Positions 27,297 through 35,616 of a stretch of DNA of 64,000 nt are shown piece after piece. A model generated the notes under the pieces. It was not told where the DNA came from. It searched no databases and saw only the letters and a list, made by a program, of their open reading frames with translations. The number at the start of each line of letters is the position of its first letter. Positions within the stretch are counted from its first letter, which is position 1. Made by a program: the position numbers and the translations under genes. Source of the stretch: Prado023 sp963798745 (GTDB lineage: Bacteria; Actinomycetota; Actinomycetes; S36-B12; CAIYMF01); the NCBI GenBank assembly GCA_963798745.1, contig CAWCUF010000003.1:248001-312000 (forward strand), written 5' to 3'.

Positions 27297-27342
27297 GGCG
27301 GTGATCCTGCCATTCCCACCCCGTCGGTCGACCCGGTGGAAC

Positions 27343-28953
27343 TCACTTGCCGCCGAGCAGGTCCTTGAACGCCGGGGGCAGGTCACCCAGCTTCTCCAGG
27401 GCCTTCGGGTCGAGCATGCTCGGGTCGAAGCCGGCGGGATCCAGGCCCTCGAGCCCGTCGAATCCGGCGGGCGACGCTCCGGCGGCCGGTGCGGACTGCT
27501 CCAGGGCACGCTTGGCCGGGTTGCCGCTGCGGCTCTTCTTGCCGCCGCGCTGGGGCGCCTGGGCGCGACCCTTGGCCTTCTTCGACCCGCCACCCAGGCC
27601 CGGCATGCCGGGCATCCCCGGGAGCCCGCCGCCGGAACGCATCTGGCGCATCATCTTCTGCGCCTCGCCGAACCGCTCGATCAGTCCGTTGACGTCGCTG
27701 ACCTGCATGCCGGAGCCGCTCGCGATCCGGGCCCGGCGGGAGGCGTTGAGGATCTTCACGTCCGCCCGCTCGGCCCGGGTCATCGACTGGATGATCGCCT
27801 GGACGCGGTCGATCTCCTTCTCGTCGAGGTTGTCGATCTGGTCGCGGATCTCGCCCATCCCGGGCAGCATCCCGAGCAGCTTGCCCAGGTTGCCCATCTT
27901 GCGCAGGGCCTGCATCTGGGACAGGAAGTCATCGAGGGTGAAGTCCTCGCCGGCCAGCACCTTGCCGGCCATCTTCTCGGCCTCTTTGGCGTCGAACGCC
28001 TTCTCGGCCTGCTCGATGAGGGTCAGGACGTCGCCCATGTCCAGGATGCGCGAGGCCATCCGGTCGGGGTGGAACAGCTCGAACTCGGTGAGCTTCTCGC
28101 CGGTGGAGGCGAACATGATCGGCACGCCGGTGACGGTCACCACCGACAGCGCGGCACCGCCGCGGGCGTCGCCGTCGAGCTTGGTCAGCACGACCCCGTC
28201 GAACCCGACGCCCTCGTGGAAGGCCTTCGCGGTGGCCACGGCATCCTGACCGATCATCGCGTCGACGACCAGCAGGGTCTCGTCCGGGGAGATCGCGTCG
28301 CGGACCTGACGCAGCTGTTCCATCAGCGCGGTGTCGATGGCCAGCCGGCCGGCGGTGTCGACGATGACGACGTCGTGCTGCGCGGCGCGGGCCAGCTCGA
28401 CGCCCTCGCGGGCGACGGCCACCGGGTCACCCCAGGTGTCGGCGGGGTTGGCGCCGGTGTTGCCCGGCTCCGGGGCGAACACCGGGGTGTTGGCCCGCTC
28501 GCCGACCACCATCAGCTGGGTGACGGCATTCGGCCGCTGCAGGTCGGCGGCGACCAGCATCGGGGTGTGACCCTGCTCGCGCAGGTGCAAGGCCAGCTTG
28601 CCGGCCAGGGTCGTCTTGCCGGCGCCCTGCAGTCCGGCCAGCAGGATCACCGTCGGCGGGGTCTTGGCCAGGACCATCCGGCGGGTCTGCCCACCGAGCA
28701 GCTCGATGAGCTCCTCGTGGACGATCTTCACGACCTGTTGGGCCGGGTTCAGCGCGCTGGACACCTCGACGCCGACAGCACGCTCGCGCACCCGGTCGGT
28801 GAAGACCTTGACCGCGGGCAGTGCGACGTCTGCCTCGAGCAGCGCGACCCGGATCTCGCGGATCGTGGCGGAGATGTCGGACTCGGACAGCCGGCCCTTG
28901 CCGCGCAGACCCTTGAAGGTCGCGGACAGCCGGTCGGAGAGGGATGCGAACAC
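27343..28953 (-). CDS. ffh: Signal recognition particle protein Ffh
   Basis: 536 residues. N domain (1-90), G domain with GLQGAGKTTLAGKLA (P-loop), DTAGRL, TKLDGDARGG, and a Met-rich M domain (from about 325: MQALRKMGNLGKLLGMLPGMG) that binds SRP RNA and signal sequences. The C-terminal 90 residues (Gly/Met-rich, then Lys/Ala-rich) extend beyond the M domain as in other actinobacteria. The start is GTG at 28953. Partner FtsY is encoded at 44755-45915. Confidence 0.97.
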   Translation of the reverse strand: MFASLSDRLSATFKGLRGKGRLSESDISATIREIRVALLEADVALPAVKVFTDRVRERAVGVEVSSALNPAQQVVKIVHEELIELLGGQTRRMVLAKTPPTVILLAGLQGAGKTTLAGKLALHLREQGHTPMLVAADLQRPNAVTQLMVVGERANTPVFAPEPGNTGANPADTWGDPVAVAREGVELARAAQHDVVIVDTAGRLAIDTALMEQLRQVRDAISPDETLLVVDAMIGQDAVATAKAFHEGVGFDGVVLTKLDGDARGGAALSVVTVTGVPIMFASTGEKLTEFELFHPDRMASRILDMGDVLTLIEQAEKAFDAKEAEKMAGKVLAGEDFTLDDFLSQMQALRKMGNLGKLLGMLPGMGEIRDQIDNLDEKEIDRVQAIIQSMTRAERADVKILNASRRARIASGSGMQVSDVNGLIERFGEAQKMMRQMRSGGGLPGMPGMPGLGGGSKKAKGRAQAPQRGGKKSRSGNPAKRALEQSAPAAGASPAGFDGLEGLDPAGFDPSMLDPKALEKLGDLPPAFKDLLGGK

Positions 28954-29044
28954 GGGGGCGATCCTACCGGGGGTCCGGCCGGGCCTCCCCCACGACGACC
29001 GAGGGAGGAGCTCCCCCCGACCGCAGGCGCGGGCCTGCCAGAGC

Positions 29045-30184
29045 TCAGGTCCGGGCGGCAGCCCGCCCCACGCGCGCCTGGGCGACCCGCCAGTAGAGGA
29101 ACGTCAGAACTCCGAGGCTCACCTGGGGGATCCACGAGCACGCACGCCACACGAGGGTGGCGGCCACTGCCACATCGTTGGTGAGCCCGAACGTCGTCAG
29201 CAGCGCGATCAGGGCGGCGTCCACGGTGCCCAGCCCGCCCGGCGTGACCGGGATCATGCTGGCCATCCGCGAGATCGAGAAGGCGGCGAACGCCCCCGCG
29301 AGCGTCAGCGATGTGGGGGCGTCGCCGAGCACCCCCTCGATCGCGAACCACAGCACCGCGAACTGCGCGAGCACCACGAGGTAGTTCGAGACCGTGACCC
29401 ACCGCCACCGGTCGAACACGACGTCCTTGGTGCTGTCGCGCAGGTCGATCGACATGCCCACGGCATCCAGCGGATTGGCGCGGCGACGGTTGACCGGTGC
29501 GAGCACCTTGTTGCCGAGGGTGCCGATCCGCCGTGCCGATTCCTCACTGCGCAGGATCAACCACAGGATGACGATCGAGGCCACGGTGGCGGCGATGCCC
29601 AGGACGGCGACCCACACCCACTGGGACTGCAGCTGACCGGTGGTCAGTGCTGCCAGCACCCCGAACACCGGCAGCGTGAGGGTCATGAACAGGCTCCACA
29701 GGCTGGTGACCGCGATGCCTGCGGTGGCGGCTGCGATCGGTGTCGAGTAGCTGGAGAGCATCGCGAACTGGATGGCCAGGCCGAAGGCGCCGCCGGCCGG
29801 GATCGTGTTGCTGATCATGAAGGAGGTCTGGCGGACCACGAACGCCGGCTTGTAGGGGAGCCCCGGAATCGCCGCCTGGTAGGGCAGGACGTAGACGAAC
29901 ACCATGAGCAGGACGCTGGCGCCGATGAGGGCCAGGGCGAGCGGGTTCATCCCCTGGATCTCGGACCACGCGTCGGCGTAGCTGCCGAACTTGGGGATCA
30001 GGCCCACGAAGATCAGCACCAGGACCACCAGCGTGACGATCGCCCCGATGATGGTCTTGCGCTTGTCCAGGGCGGAGGAGGCCTCGCTGGTGTCGACCGC
30101 CTTCAACTGGCCGATGGGCAGTGGCGCGACCGGGCTGGTGCCGCCGGAGCCGTTGCCGGAGACGTGGCCCGGCGCCTCAGACAT
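29045..30184 (-). CDS. YbhN-like flippase-domain membrane protein
   Basis: 379 residues with about eight membrane segments after a 50-residue cytoplasmic N-terminus. It carries the LPG_synthase_TM / flippase-like pattern: FVVRQTSFMISNTIPAGGAFGLAIQFAML, and RMASMIPVTPGGLGTVDAALIALLTTFGL near the C-terminus. Family members include MprF flippase domains and glycolipid or polyprenyl-linked substrate translocators. No MprF catalytic (tRNA-dependent) domain is attached. ATG 30184 is preferred over a GTG seven codons upstream. Substrate unknown. A weak CCTCCC/GGGAGG hairpin (28984-29008) follows the gene. Confidence 0.83.
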   Translation of the reverse strand: MSEAPGHVSGNGSGGTSPVAPLPIGQLKAVDTSEASSALDKRKTIIGAIVTLVVLVLIFVGLIPKFGSYADAWSEIQGMNPLALALIGASVLLMVFVYVLPYQAAIPGLPYKPAFVVRQTSFMISNTIPAGGAFGLAIQFAMLSSYSTPIAAATAGIAVTSLWSLFMTLTLPVFGVLAALTTGQLQSQWVWVAVLGIAATVASIVILWLILRSEESARRIGTLGNKVLAPVNRRRANPLDAVGMSIDLRDSTKDVVFDRWRWVTVSNYLVVLAQFAVLWFAIEGVLGDAPTSLTLAGAFAAFSISRMASMIPVTPGGLGTVDAALIALLTTFGLTNDVAVAATLVWRACSWIPQVSLGVLTFLYWRVAQARVGRAAART

Positions 30185-30214
30185 CGCTGACCCTGCGGGC
30201 AGCATCGTCTCGCT

Positions 30215-30499
30215 TCACATGAACCCGCCCACGTACTGGGCACCCGCGATGGCGTCCACGGTCTGCGGCACGTCGAACCCGGCGGAGCCGGGGATCGTGG
30301 GGACGAACCCGACGAGCATCCCGTTGGCCATCACCTGGGCCTCGAGGCCCGCGGCGCCGTCCGTGTCCCAGAGGGCCTCCGCTCCGCCGGGCAGCACGAT
30401 GCGCACGCACACGCGGTTCATCGCCGGTCGGTGCACCGAGGCGATGAAGCCCCTGCCGGACAGTGCCTCGACGACTTGTTCGACCTCGCTGGCGTCCAT
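30215..30499 (-). CDS. Hypothetical protein, 94 residues
   Basis: I do not recognise the family. It has no signal peptide or membrane segment. The pattern (acidic helix MDASEVEQVVEALSGRG, then alternating strands RVCVRIVLPGG, LEAQVMANGMLVGFV) looks like a small alpha/beta protein, and codon use is like neighbouring genes. It lies 30 bp upstream of the YbhN-like gene on the same strand, so the two may be cotranscribed, and divergent from the SRPBCC gene. Confidence 0.6.
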   Translation of the reverse strand: MDASEVEQVVEALSGRGFIASVHRPAMNRVCVRIVLPGGAEALWDTDGAAGLEAQVMANGMLVGFVPTIPGSAGFDVPQTVDAIAGAQYVGGFM

Positions 30500-30611
30500 G
30501 GGTCAGAATCTTGACACGGCCGCGACGATCCTGCGCCCGGGCGCGACCGGTGGGCCCGGCCCGGGCGGTCCGCGCGCACCGGGGCCCACGGCAGGGTCGT
30601 CCTCGCCTTCC

Positions 30612-30624
30612 TAGACTGACGCCC
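30612..30624 (+). promoter_or_regulatory. Candidate -10 element of a leaderless transcript
   Basis: TAGACT (30612-30617) fits the actinobacterial -10 consensus TANNNT and ends 7 nt before the ATG at 30625, so transcription would begin at or next to the start codon. No ribosome binding site precedes the ATG. The -35 is not recognisable. Confidence 0.5.
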
Positions 30625-31083
30625 ATGCCCACCACCATCAGCGAGTCGCTCGCGATCGACGCCACCCCTGAGGTCGTGTACGACCTGATCGCCGACCGTG
30701 CGGAGGTGGGCCGGATCTCCGGGGAGGCAAGCGGCACCCTGCGCCCGACCGGTCGGCTCGCCGTGGGCGACACCTTCTGGGGCACCAACCGGCGCGGACC
30801 GTGGCGCTGGGCCACCCGCTGCCGGGTCACCGCCGCCGAACCGGGGCAAGCGTTCGCCTTCGACGTGGACGTCCCGTTGTTGCCCATCTCGACCTGGCGC
30901 TACACGATCGAGCCCACCCCGACCGGCTGCCTGGTGACCGAGACGTGGATCGACCGCCGGGTGGGGGCGCGCGGCCGACTCGTGACGGCGGGCGGCGCGC
31001 TGTTCATCCCCGGCCCACGCGAGGAGCACAACCGCGCGAACATCCGCGCCTCCCTGGCGGCCCTGAAAGCCGCGGCGCAATAG
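30625..31083 (+). CDS. SRPBCC (START-like) family protein
   Basis: 152 residues matching the polyketide cyclase/dehydrase and lipid-transport fold: SLAIDATPEVVYDLIADRAEVGRI at the N-terminus, FWGTNRRGPWRW in the central strands, and the long C-terminal helix EEHNRANIRASLAALKAAA. These proteins bind hydrophobic ligands in a deep pocket. The ligand cannot be predicted. The start is an ATG without a Shine-Dalgarno, consistent with a leaderless message. Convergent with glnD. Confidence 0.85.
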   Translation: MPTTISESLAIDATPEVVYDLIADRAEVGRISGEASGTLRPTGRLAVGDTFWGTNRRGPWRWATRCRVTAAEPGQAFAFDVDVPLLPISTWRYTIEPTPTGCLVTETWIDRRVGARGRLVTAGGALFIPGPREEHNRANIRASLAALKAAAQ

Positions 31084-31146
31084 CCCCCACGCCCGCACCT
31101 CGGCCCGGCCCCACCCCCCGCCCCACCCCACCACCCACCCCCGGCT

Positions 31147-31193
31147 GGTGGAATCGCTCCAAGTTCGCTGGGCGCGCAGCGACTTCATCCACC
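31147..31193. terminator. Hairpin between convergent SRPBCC gene and glnD
   Basis: Inner stem AAG(T)TCGCTG (31161-31170) with CAGCGACTT (31177-31185), one bulge; outer 6-bp stem 31147-31152 with 31188-31193. It lies in the 226-bp gap 31084-31309, the rest of which is a C-rich stretch with no gene. Confidence 0.55.
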
Positions 31194-31309
31194 TTTGCTG
31201 GGCCTCCTGCCTCGCGGACTTGGATCGATCGCGGCGATCAGCCACGGGGGCGTGCGTCGGGGGCGGCGGATGTCGCTGGGTCGCCGTCCGGGGCGGGTCG
31301 GCGCGGCGG

Positions 31310-33658
31310 CTACTCGGGCTCGTCAGCCAGCGCGTCGATGACCGCGTCGGCCACGGCCTGAGCCAGCGCGTCGTCCAACGGCTGCCCATGCCGGTCGACG
31401 AGATAGAACACGTCGACCACCTCCGAGCCCAGCGTGGAGACCCGGGCCGCGCTGATGTCCGTGCCGGTGCCCGCGATGGCCGTGCCCACCCGGTGCAGCA
31501 GACCGGGCGCGTCATGGGCACGCACCTCCAGCACAGTCGCCCGTCGGGAAGCACCTTCGACGATCTCCACGCGGGGCGGAGCCGGAGCAGGCGCATCCGG
31601 CCGGCGCTGGGCCTCGTCACGGCGGGCCAGCCGGGCGGCCACGTCGAGCTGCCCGGCGATCGCCCGACGGATGTCCTCACGGAGCCGATCAGCCGCCGGC
31701 GGGTCACCGAACTGTGGGTTCACCCCCCACACCTCCACCGCCCGGCCCGCGGACTCGACAGACACCGCGGAGCGCACCTCGAGGCGGTGCATCGCCAGCA
31801 CGCCGGCGACCAGGCCGAGCAGCCCCACCGAGTCGGGTGCGGAGATCGTGAGGTCGTGTCCGGCCTCGTGCTCGCGCAGCAGCACCCGGATCCCCTCGCC
31901 CGGGGCCATCGCCAGCTGCTCCTCGGTCAGCAGCGGCTCGGCACGCAGCTCCTCGCCGTGCAGCTGGCCGCGCACGCGCGCCACCAGGTCAGCCACCAGG
32001 CTGCGCTTCCAGGCGGTCCACGCCAGCGGGCCGGTGGCCAGGGCATCGGCCGTGGTCAGTGCGGCGAGCAGATCGAGCAGCTCCGTGGTGCCCACTGCCT
32101 CGGCGACCAGCTCGATGGTCGCCGAGTCGTCGAGGTCTCGGCGGGTCGCGGTGTCGGGCAGCAGCAGGTGGTAGCGGCACATGTCGACCAGCACCGCGCT
32201 GTCCTCGGCGCTGAACCCGAGGTGCTCGGCGATCTCTGCCACCAGGCCGATCCCGACGTCGGTGTGGTCCAGCCCCGGGCGACCCTTGCCGATGTCGTGC
32301 AGCAGGGCGCCCACGAGGAGCAGGTCGGGGCGGTGGACCTCGCGGGTGAACGCACAGGCCCGGGCCGCGGTCTCGATGAGGTGCCGATCCACCGTGAACT
32401 TGTGCACCGGGTTGTGCTGCGGCGCGGAGCGCACCACCTCCCAGTGCGGGATCAGCGCGCTGATGACCCCAGCCTGGTCCAGGGCCTCCCAGACCCCGAT
32501 GCTGGCCCGGCCCGCCCCCAGCAGCGACACGAGTGCGTCCCGGGCAGGCGCGGGCCAGGGCACCGGCATCGGTGCGGACTCCGCGACCAGGCGGGCCAAG
32601 GTGTGCCGGTTCAGGCAGATCCCGGACTGGGCTGCAGCGGCCGCGGCGCGCAGGATCAGCATTGGGTCGCGCTCGGGACGGGCGTCGGCGGCCAGCACGG
32701 CCTCGCCGTCCTGGAGCACGACCCCCTCGGCCAGCGGGGTGCGGGCGGCCCCCCGCAGTGAGATCCGCTTGAAGCCCAGCTTGGGCCGGGCCCGCACGAT
32801 CCGATCAACTGTGTGCCAGGCGGAGTCCGACGCGACGCCGACGGATCGACCCGCCGCAGACACCGAGCGCAGCAGCACGTCGGCATCGGCAAGGCCCAGC
32901 ACGTCGGCAACGGGACCCTGCTCCTGCGCAGTCAGGCGGTCGGTGGGGCGGCTGGCGACCCGGTGCAGGGCATCGCGGACATCGAGCAGCAGGGTCTTGG
33001 CGGCAGCGAGTTCCCCATGCCCGGCATCGGTGATCCAGGAGGCCGTGATCGCGCGCAGCACCGTCAGGTCGCGAAGTCCCCCGTAGGACTCCTTGAGGTC
33101 CGGCGCGAGCAGGTGTGCCAGCTCCCCGTGGCTGGCGACGCGCTCGTTGACCGCTGCGCGCAGGTCCGGCAGCCGAGTGGCGGCCAGGCCGCGCCAGTCG
33201 GCCAGGACGGAGCCGCGCAGCGAGCCGGTCGCCGCACCCTCACCCGCCACCGTTCGGGCGTCGAGCAGCCCCAGCACCGCCCGGATGTCCGAGGCGGCGG
33301 TCCGGCGCGCCTCGGCGATGGTCCGCACCGAGTGATCCAGGCGAAGCCCGGAATCCCAGATCGGGTACCAGAGCCGGTCGGCGACCTCGGCGATCCCGGA
33401 CCCCCCCGGGTGCAGCAGCACGAGATCCAGGTCACTGCCCGCGGACAGCTCCCCGCGACCATGGCCGCCGACAGCCACCAGGGTGGCGCCGAGCTCGCGG
33501 GCCCCCGAGGCGACGAACAGCCCGATCAGCCAGTCGTCGGTCAGCGCGGTGAGCGCCCGACGGGCCTGGGCACTCGGGCGCCGCGGAGCCGCCAGCAGCT
33601 CAGCCCGGGCGGCGAGGTAGCCGACGTGCGCGGGGGTGTGCGAGGTCGGGGCGCTCAT
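31310..33658 (-). CDS. glnD: PII uridylyltransferase / uridylyl-removing enzyme (GlnD)
   Basis: 782 residues, bifunctional nitrogen sensor that modifies the PII protein GlnB. The nucleotidyltransferase motif is GGHGRGELSAGSDLD (residues 64-78); the HD hydrolase motif is LLHDIGKG with His454-Asp455; two ACT domains that bind glutamine close the protein (VEIVEGASRRATVLEVRAHDAPGLLHRVG is the second). In actinobacteria the enzyme may adenylylate rather than uridylylate PII. ATG 33658 matches the family; upstream residues in frame do not. Third gene of amtB-glnB-glnD, with a hairpin separating it from glnB. Confidence 0.95.
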   Translation of the reverse strand: MSAPTSHTPAHVGYLAARAELLAAPRRPSAQARRALTALTDDWLIGLFVASGARELGATLVAVGGHGRGELSAGSDLDLVLLHPGGSGIAEVADRLWYPIWDSGLRLDHSVRTIAEARRTAASDIRAVLGLLDARTVAGEGAATGSLRGSVLADWRGLAATRLPDLRAAVNERVASHGELAHLLAPDLKESYGGLRDLTVLRAITASWITDAGHGELAAAKTLLLDVRDALHRVASRPTDRLTAQEQGPVADVLGLADADVLLRSVSAAGRSVGVASDSAWHTVDRIVRARPKLGFKRISLRGAARTPLAEGVVLQDGEAVLAADARPERDPMLILRAAAAAAQSGICLNRHTLARLVAESAPMPVPWPAPARDALVSLLGAGRASIGVWEALDQAGVISALIPHWEVVRSAPQHNPVHKFTVDRHLIETAARACAFTREVHRPDLLLVGALLHDIGKGRPGLDHTDVGIGLVAEIAEHLGFSAEDSAVLVDMCRYHLLLPDTATRRDLDDSATIELVAEAVGTTELLDLLAALTTADALATGPLAWTAWKRSLVADLVARVRGQLHGEELRAEPLLTEEQLAMAPGEGIRVLLREHEAGHDLTISAPDSVGLLGLVAGVLAMHRLEVRSAVSVESAGRAVEVWGVNPQFGDPPAADRLREDIRRAIAGQLDVAARLARRDEAQRRPDAPAPAPPRVEIVEGASRRATVLEVRAHDAPGLLHRVGTAIAGTGTDISAARVSTLGSEVVDVFYLVDRHGQPLDDALAQAVADAVIDALADEPE

Positions 33659-33724
33659 GTCGTGACCTTTCGTGGCAGTGGGGATCGCGGGGTGTGCACC
33701 GGCGGGGCGACCCGCGGGGAATGC

Positions 33725-33760
33725 CACGATCCGCCGCCCCGGCTGGGACGGCGGATCGTG
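33725..33760 (-). terminator. Hairpin between glnB and glnD
   Basis: Perfect 12-bp stem (33725-33736 with 33749-33760), 12-nt loop, 20 bp after the glnB stop. It probably reduces read-through into glnD, letting amtB and glnB be made in excess of GlnD. Confidence 0.7.
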
Positions 33761-33779
33761 TCCTGCACTGGCCGGTGCC

Positions 33780-34118
33780 CTACAGGGCGTCCGGGCCGCG
33801 TTCGCCGGTGCGGACCCGCACGACGCCCTCGACCGGGATGGTCCAGACCTTGCCGTCGCCGATGCGACCGGTCTGGGCGCTCTTGGTGATCACGTCGACG
33901 ACCGCGGACGCGTCGTCATCCTCGACCAGCACCTCGACGCGCACCTTGGGCACCATGTCCACGGTGTACTCCGCGCCGCGGTACACCTCGGTGTGCCCAC
34001 GCTGGCGCCCGTAGCCGCTGGCCTCGGAGATCGTCAGGCCGGCGATGCCGTAGGCCTCCAGTGCACTCTTGACGTCCTCGAGCTTGAACGGCTTGATGAT
34101 CGCTGTCACGAGCTTCAT
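33780..34118 (-). CDS. glnB: Nitrogen regulatory protein PII
   Basis: 112 residues, full PII. MKLVTAIIKPFKLEDVKSAL, T-loop YGRQRGHTEVYRGAEY with the modified Tyr51, and the C-terminal DGKVWTIPVEGVVRVRTGERG. It senses 2-oxoglutarate, ATP and ADP, and blocks AmtB when unmodified. Its ATG overlaps the amtB stop by 4 bp, the classical GlnK-AmtB coupling, so a glnK name is equally valid. Confidence 0.97.
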   Translation of the reverse strand: MKLVTAIIKPFKLEDVKSALEAYGIAGLTISEASGYGRQRGHTEVYRGAEYTVDMVPKVRVEVLVEDDDASAVVDVITKSAQTGRIGDGKVWTIPVEGVVRVRTGERGPDAL

Positions 34119-35434
34119 GCCTTGACCTCCTGGTTGGTACGGACCGAGCCGGCGCCGACGCCGGCGAAGGCGCCGCCGCCCGAGTTGCCGAACTCGTAGG
34201 CGACCTCGGCGTGGACTGCCGTGTCGATGCCGGCGACCTCGTCGTCAGCCTCGACCCGAAGGCCCATGGTGGACTTGATGGCCAGGCCGATGAGCAGGGC
34301 CATCACGAAGGAGTAGACCATCACGATGACAGCCGCGGCCGTCTGCGACCACAGTTGGCCCAAGCCCCCGCCGTAGAACAGCCCGTTCACGCCGGCCGGC
34401 GCCGCCTCGGTGGCCAGCAGGCCGATCAGGATGGTGCCGACCAGGCCGCCGACCAGGTGCACGCCGACCACGTCGAGTGAGTCGTCGTAGCCGAAGCGGT
34501 ACTTCAGGCCGACCGCCAGGGCGCAGAGCACACCTGCCACCAGGCCCAGGGCCAGCGCGCCCAGCGGGCTGACCGCCGAGCAGGCCGGGGTGATCGCCAC
34601 GAGGCCGGCGACGACGCCGGAGGCGGCCCCCAGGCTGGTGGCGTGCCCGTCGCGGATCTTCTCCGTGATCAGCCAGCCGATCGCCGCAGCACACGTGGCG
34701 GCGAACGTGTTGACGAACACCACCGAGGCGGCGTTGTTGGCTGCCAGGGCCGAGCCGGCGTTGAAGCCGAACCAGCCGAACCAGAGCAGGCCGGCGCCGA
34801 GCATGACCAGCGGCAGGTTGTGCGGACGCATCTGCGTCTTCGGCCAGCCGATCCGCTTGCCCAGCAGGAGCGCGAGCGCCAGGCCAGCGGCGCCCGCGTT
34901 GATGTGCACCGCGGTCCCACCGGCGAAGTCGATCGCCGGGACACCGTTGAGGATGCCCTGGCCGTTGAAGATCCAGCCGTCAGCACTCCACACCCAGTGC
35001 GCGACCGGGAAGTAGACCAGCGTGGCCCAGACCCCGCCGAACACCATCCAGGCGGAGAACTTGGTGCGGTCGGCGATGGCACCGGCGATCAGCGCCACCG
35101 TGATCGCGGCGAACATGGCCTGGAAGGCGACGAAGGCCATGGTCGGTAGGACCGCTTCTGGATCGTCGACCATCAGACCCTCGAGGCCGAAGTAGGTCAG
35201 CGGGTTGGACACGAACGGTCCGCCCTCGGCAAAGGTCATCGAGTAGCCGTAGAGGATCCACAGGACGCCGACGAGGAACAGCGCCCCGAAGACCATCATG
35301 AACATGTTGAGCACACCCTTGCTACGCGTCATGCCGCCGTAGAACAGGGCCAGGCCCGGCAGCATGAGCAGGACGAGGGCAGCGCTGGTGAGGACCCATG
35401 CGGTGTCCCCTGCGTTGAGGGCCGTTTCTGGCAT
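34115..35434 (-). CDS. amtB: Ammonium transporter AmtB
   Basis: 439 residues, about 11 membrane segments. Signature features: LALFYGGMTRSKGVLNM, the Phe gate region AFQAMFAAITVALIAGAIADR, the pore His in FAGGTAVHINAGAAGLALAL and the second His in VVGVHLVGGLVGTI, plus FGFNAGSALAANN. It conducts ammonium as a trimer under nitrogen limitation. ATG 35434 has a strong AAAGGAG Shine-Dalgarno. A GlnR-like box lies 91-106 bp upstream of the start. Confidence 0.97.
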   Translation of the reverse strand: MPETALNAGDTAWVLTSAALVLLMLPGLALFYGGMTRSKGVLNMFMMVFGALFLVGVLWILYGYSMTFAEGGPFVSNPLTYFGLEGLMVDDPEAVLPTMAFVAFQAMFAAITVALIAGAIADRTKFSAWMVFGGVWATLVYFPVAHWVWSADGWIFNGQGILNGVPAIDFAGGTAVHINAGAAGLALALLLGKRIGWPKTQMRPHNLPLVMLGAGLLWFGWFGFNAGSALAANNAASVVFVNTFAATCAAAIGWLITEKIRDGHATSLGAASGVVAGLVAITPACSAVSPLGALALGLVAGVLCALAVGLKYRFGYDDSLDVVGVHLVGGLVGTILIGLLATEAAPAGVNGLFYGGGLGQLWSQTAAAVIVMVYSFVMALLIGLAIKSTMGLRVEADDEVAGIDTAVHAEVAYEFGNSGGGAFAGVGAGSVRTNQEVKA

Positions 35435-35524
35435 CTCCGCGCTCCTTTGCGAGTTGCGGCCCCTCGGTTGGGGGCCCGTGGTCGAAAGGTTCGCCGCAGC
35501 GTGTTGCGGGTACCGGCCGATCAT

Positions 35525-35540
35525 GTTTCGGTCCCGTGAC
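35525..35540 (-). promoter_or_regulatory. GlnR-like operator upstream of amtB
   Basis: On the minus strand the sequence is GTCAC-GGGACC-GAAAC, an exact match to the GTNAC-N6-GAAAC half of the actinobacterial GlnR box. It sits about 91 bp upstream of the amtB start. A further GTAAC lies upstream at a spacing not quite that of a full two-site box. GlnR activates amtB-glnK-glnD in Streptomyces and mycobacteria under nitrogen limitation; control here is inferred. Confidence 0.7.
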
Positions 35541-35604
35541 GCTGGCGGCCGGTGTGTTACGAACGCGTATCCGGTGGCGGCCGACGCCGGCGTATCGGCC
35601 GGTC

Positions 35605-35616
35605 TACGCTGCCCAT
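35605..35616 (+). promoter_or_regulatory. Candidate -10 element, possible leaderless start
   Basis: TACGCT (35605-35610) fits TANNNT and ends 6 nt before the ATG at 35617; no Shine-Dalgarno precedes that ATG. A -35 is not evident. Confidence 0.4.
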
